NCBI GenBank assembly: GCA_964036045.1
Contig: OZ038386.1
Coordinates: 17,248,329-17,312,328 of the forward strand
From: Eutreptiella sp. 'Long Island Sound 2002'
Lineage: Eukaryota; Euglenozoa; Euglenophyceae; Eutreptiales; Eutreptiaceae
Reading direction: 5' to 3'
Length of the DNA stretch: 64,000 nt
Each line of letters starts with the position of its first letter. The stretch's first letter is position 1. The notes under the pieces are model-generated. The model did no database searches, was not told the origin of the DNA, and worked only from the letters and a program-made list of their open reading frames with translations. This document shows, piece after piece, positions 62,754 to 64,000 of this stretch. Position numbers and translations under genes: made by a program.

Positions 62754-64000
62754 TAGTGGCTCTACTACCCACGCAATGGCACAAAACTCAGCAACCCCCC
62801 CACTAAGCTGAAACTCAGGGGGCTGGCTGAAAATCAGAACTAATTTCTCAAAAAAGAATGCGAGATTCAGAAATGCATGATCGGATGTCACTAATCATGG
62901 GCTGTGGAAGGGGGGTTTTTCTGATGTCCCCACCAAACCAGCTCAGATCACCCCAAAATCTCTGATTAGGGTGTCCGTTCATAGTTTTGGAGCCAAAGAA
63001 CAAGGCTGAGCTCCAAACTCCACAAAACAGTGAATTTAGCCTTTGGCACCCCAAAGTGGGTTTTGATTGGCAGGATTGACCTGCCCTGTGGGCCAAAAAC
63101 AGAGAAATGGCCTTGCCAAAAGGCAGAAAAACTGCTACCAGGCACCTGTAACCCTGGGCCAGGGGCACTAAACTGAACTCCGTGGATCTAGAATTTTTCG
63201 ATTCCAATGGGGGTGGGGCTGTGAGTGGCAGCAGGGCTCTGCCAGCCCCAAATGGCCCTGATGAAGGCCAATACTGTACAAACAGGTGGAAAAGACCTGA
63301 GATGGCAGTGGCGACGCCAAGTGGCAGACCTGTACTGAGAAATGGCCACTGAAGGGGGGGAAGGGCAGACAAGTGTGGACGGCGTCACCGCTGACTAAAC
63401 AGACAGTGCAGTGGATCAAAGATGTGCAGTGCTGTGCGGACAGTGTGACTGACTGACAGCAAAACAAACAAACAAGGGCAGGGCAAACTGATTTTCCCAC
63501 AGCCCCAAACGATTACTCTCTCTCTTTCTCTCTCTCTTTCTTTCTCTCTCTCCTTCTTTCTCTCACCTTTTGCAACTGAGCAAGGCCAGTGCCCAGAACT
63601 CGGTGCACTGCAGAAGGGAAAGTGGCCTCAGCACACTGTTCCCAATCAGAGGATTGAAGTTAGGTACCAGAGTTTCCGAACTAAGTTAGTTTGTACCCAC
63701 AAGTCTAGGAGGGTTCCTATAACCCACAAGCCTGGGAGGGTTCCCACTAAACATCTGGCTCGGCCAGGATGGTGTCTACCCACAAGCTGGGAGGGTTCCT
63801 GTTATAACCACAAGCTGGGAGGGTTCCTTCGCCAAACCCTAACCTACTAGACCCAACTTCCACACATGTGACATATGACACAGTGTAAAATCTCTTAGAT
63901 GAGGTTTGGACTTGGGGTTTAAGTCCAAGTGCCTCGTGCACGTCTGCACCCAACCCAACTCTCACTGGGTGCACTGCCACCTACAGTGCTGCACCATCAG
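62754..64000. other. No gene; simple repeats
   Basis: Only short frames on both strands. It contains a CT-rich microsatellite at 63,515-63,566 and four copies of a CCCACAAG-CTGGGAGGGTTCC motif at about 63,695, 63,723, 63,779 and 63,808. Confidence 0.5.

Overview
The window looks like nuclear DNA of a eukaryotic microbe with spliced genes, probably an alga or related protist; I cannot name the species. The evidence is GT-AG introns, a Golgi-type syntaxin, a CCCH zinc-finger protein, homeobox and PHD domains, and several classes of eukaryotic mobile elements. There are no bacterial operons or ribosome binding sites. Two host genes stand out. One is a Qa-SNARE of the syntaxin-5 type (4,703-16,478, + strand), whose two largest introns are 4-5.5 kb and full of repeats and transposon debris. 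The other is an intact, apparently intronless CCCH protein (25,852-27,180).

Left part (1-39 kb). This is a mosaic of short host exons and broken mobile elements. A tyrosine-recombinase element is present twice (1-1,485 on the minus strand; 35,041-36,325 on the plus strand). Each copy has a small Gag-like or zinc-binding frame followed, in the same frame, by a tyrosine recombinase, with a single UGA between them. A decayed homeodomain-SAP-PHD gene lies at 21.2-22.2 kb. An RNase H fragment and a C2H2-like zinc-finger ORF sit inside a syntaxin intron. A young SINE-like insertion has a long target duplication, and a 470-bp TA-flanked MITE splits a Cys-rich reading frame. A 41-48 bp hairpin minisatellite occurs in three separate clusters. 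Long poly-C and poly-G tracts are common here.

Right part (40.3-62.8 kb). Almost all of this is two copies of one Ty3/gypsy chromovirus of about 11.2 kb, both coded on the minus strand. E2 (47,515-58,732) is inserted inside E1 (40,323-62,748). Five-base target duplications support this: GCTAG around E1 and GATAG around E2. The four ~710-bp LTRs, primer-binding sites resembling the complement of initiator tRNA-Met, and G-rich polypurine tracts all fall where expected. Element order is LTR, gag (CCHC knuckle), UAG, protease, a domain resembling Dam-type N6-adenine methyltransferases, reverse transcriptase, RNase H, UAG, integrase with a C-terminal chromodomain, a 2.7-kb 3' region without coherent ORFs, and LTR. 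Both copies carry disabling frameshifts and nonsense codons, but the two UAG stops at domain borders are shared by both.

The most promising unusual systems are (1) the Gag-like/tyrosine-recombinase unit with a conserved in-frame UGA, (2) the chromovirus with a methyltransferase-like domain between protease and RT and in-frame UAGs, and (3) the HD-SAP-PHD fusion. The last ~1.2 kb shows only simple repeats.
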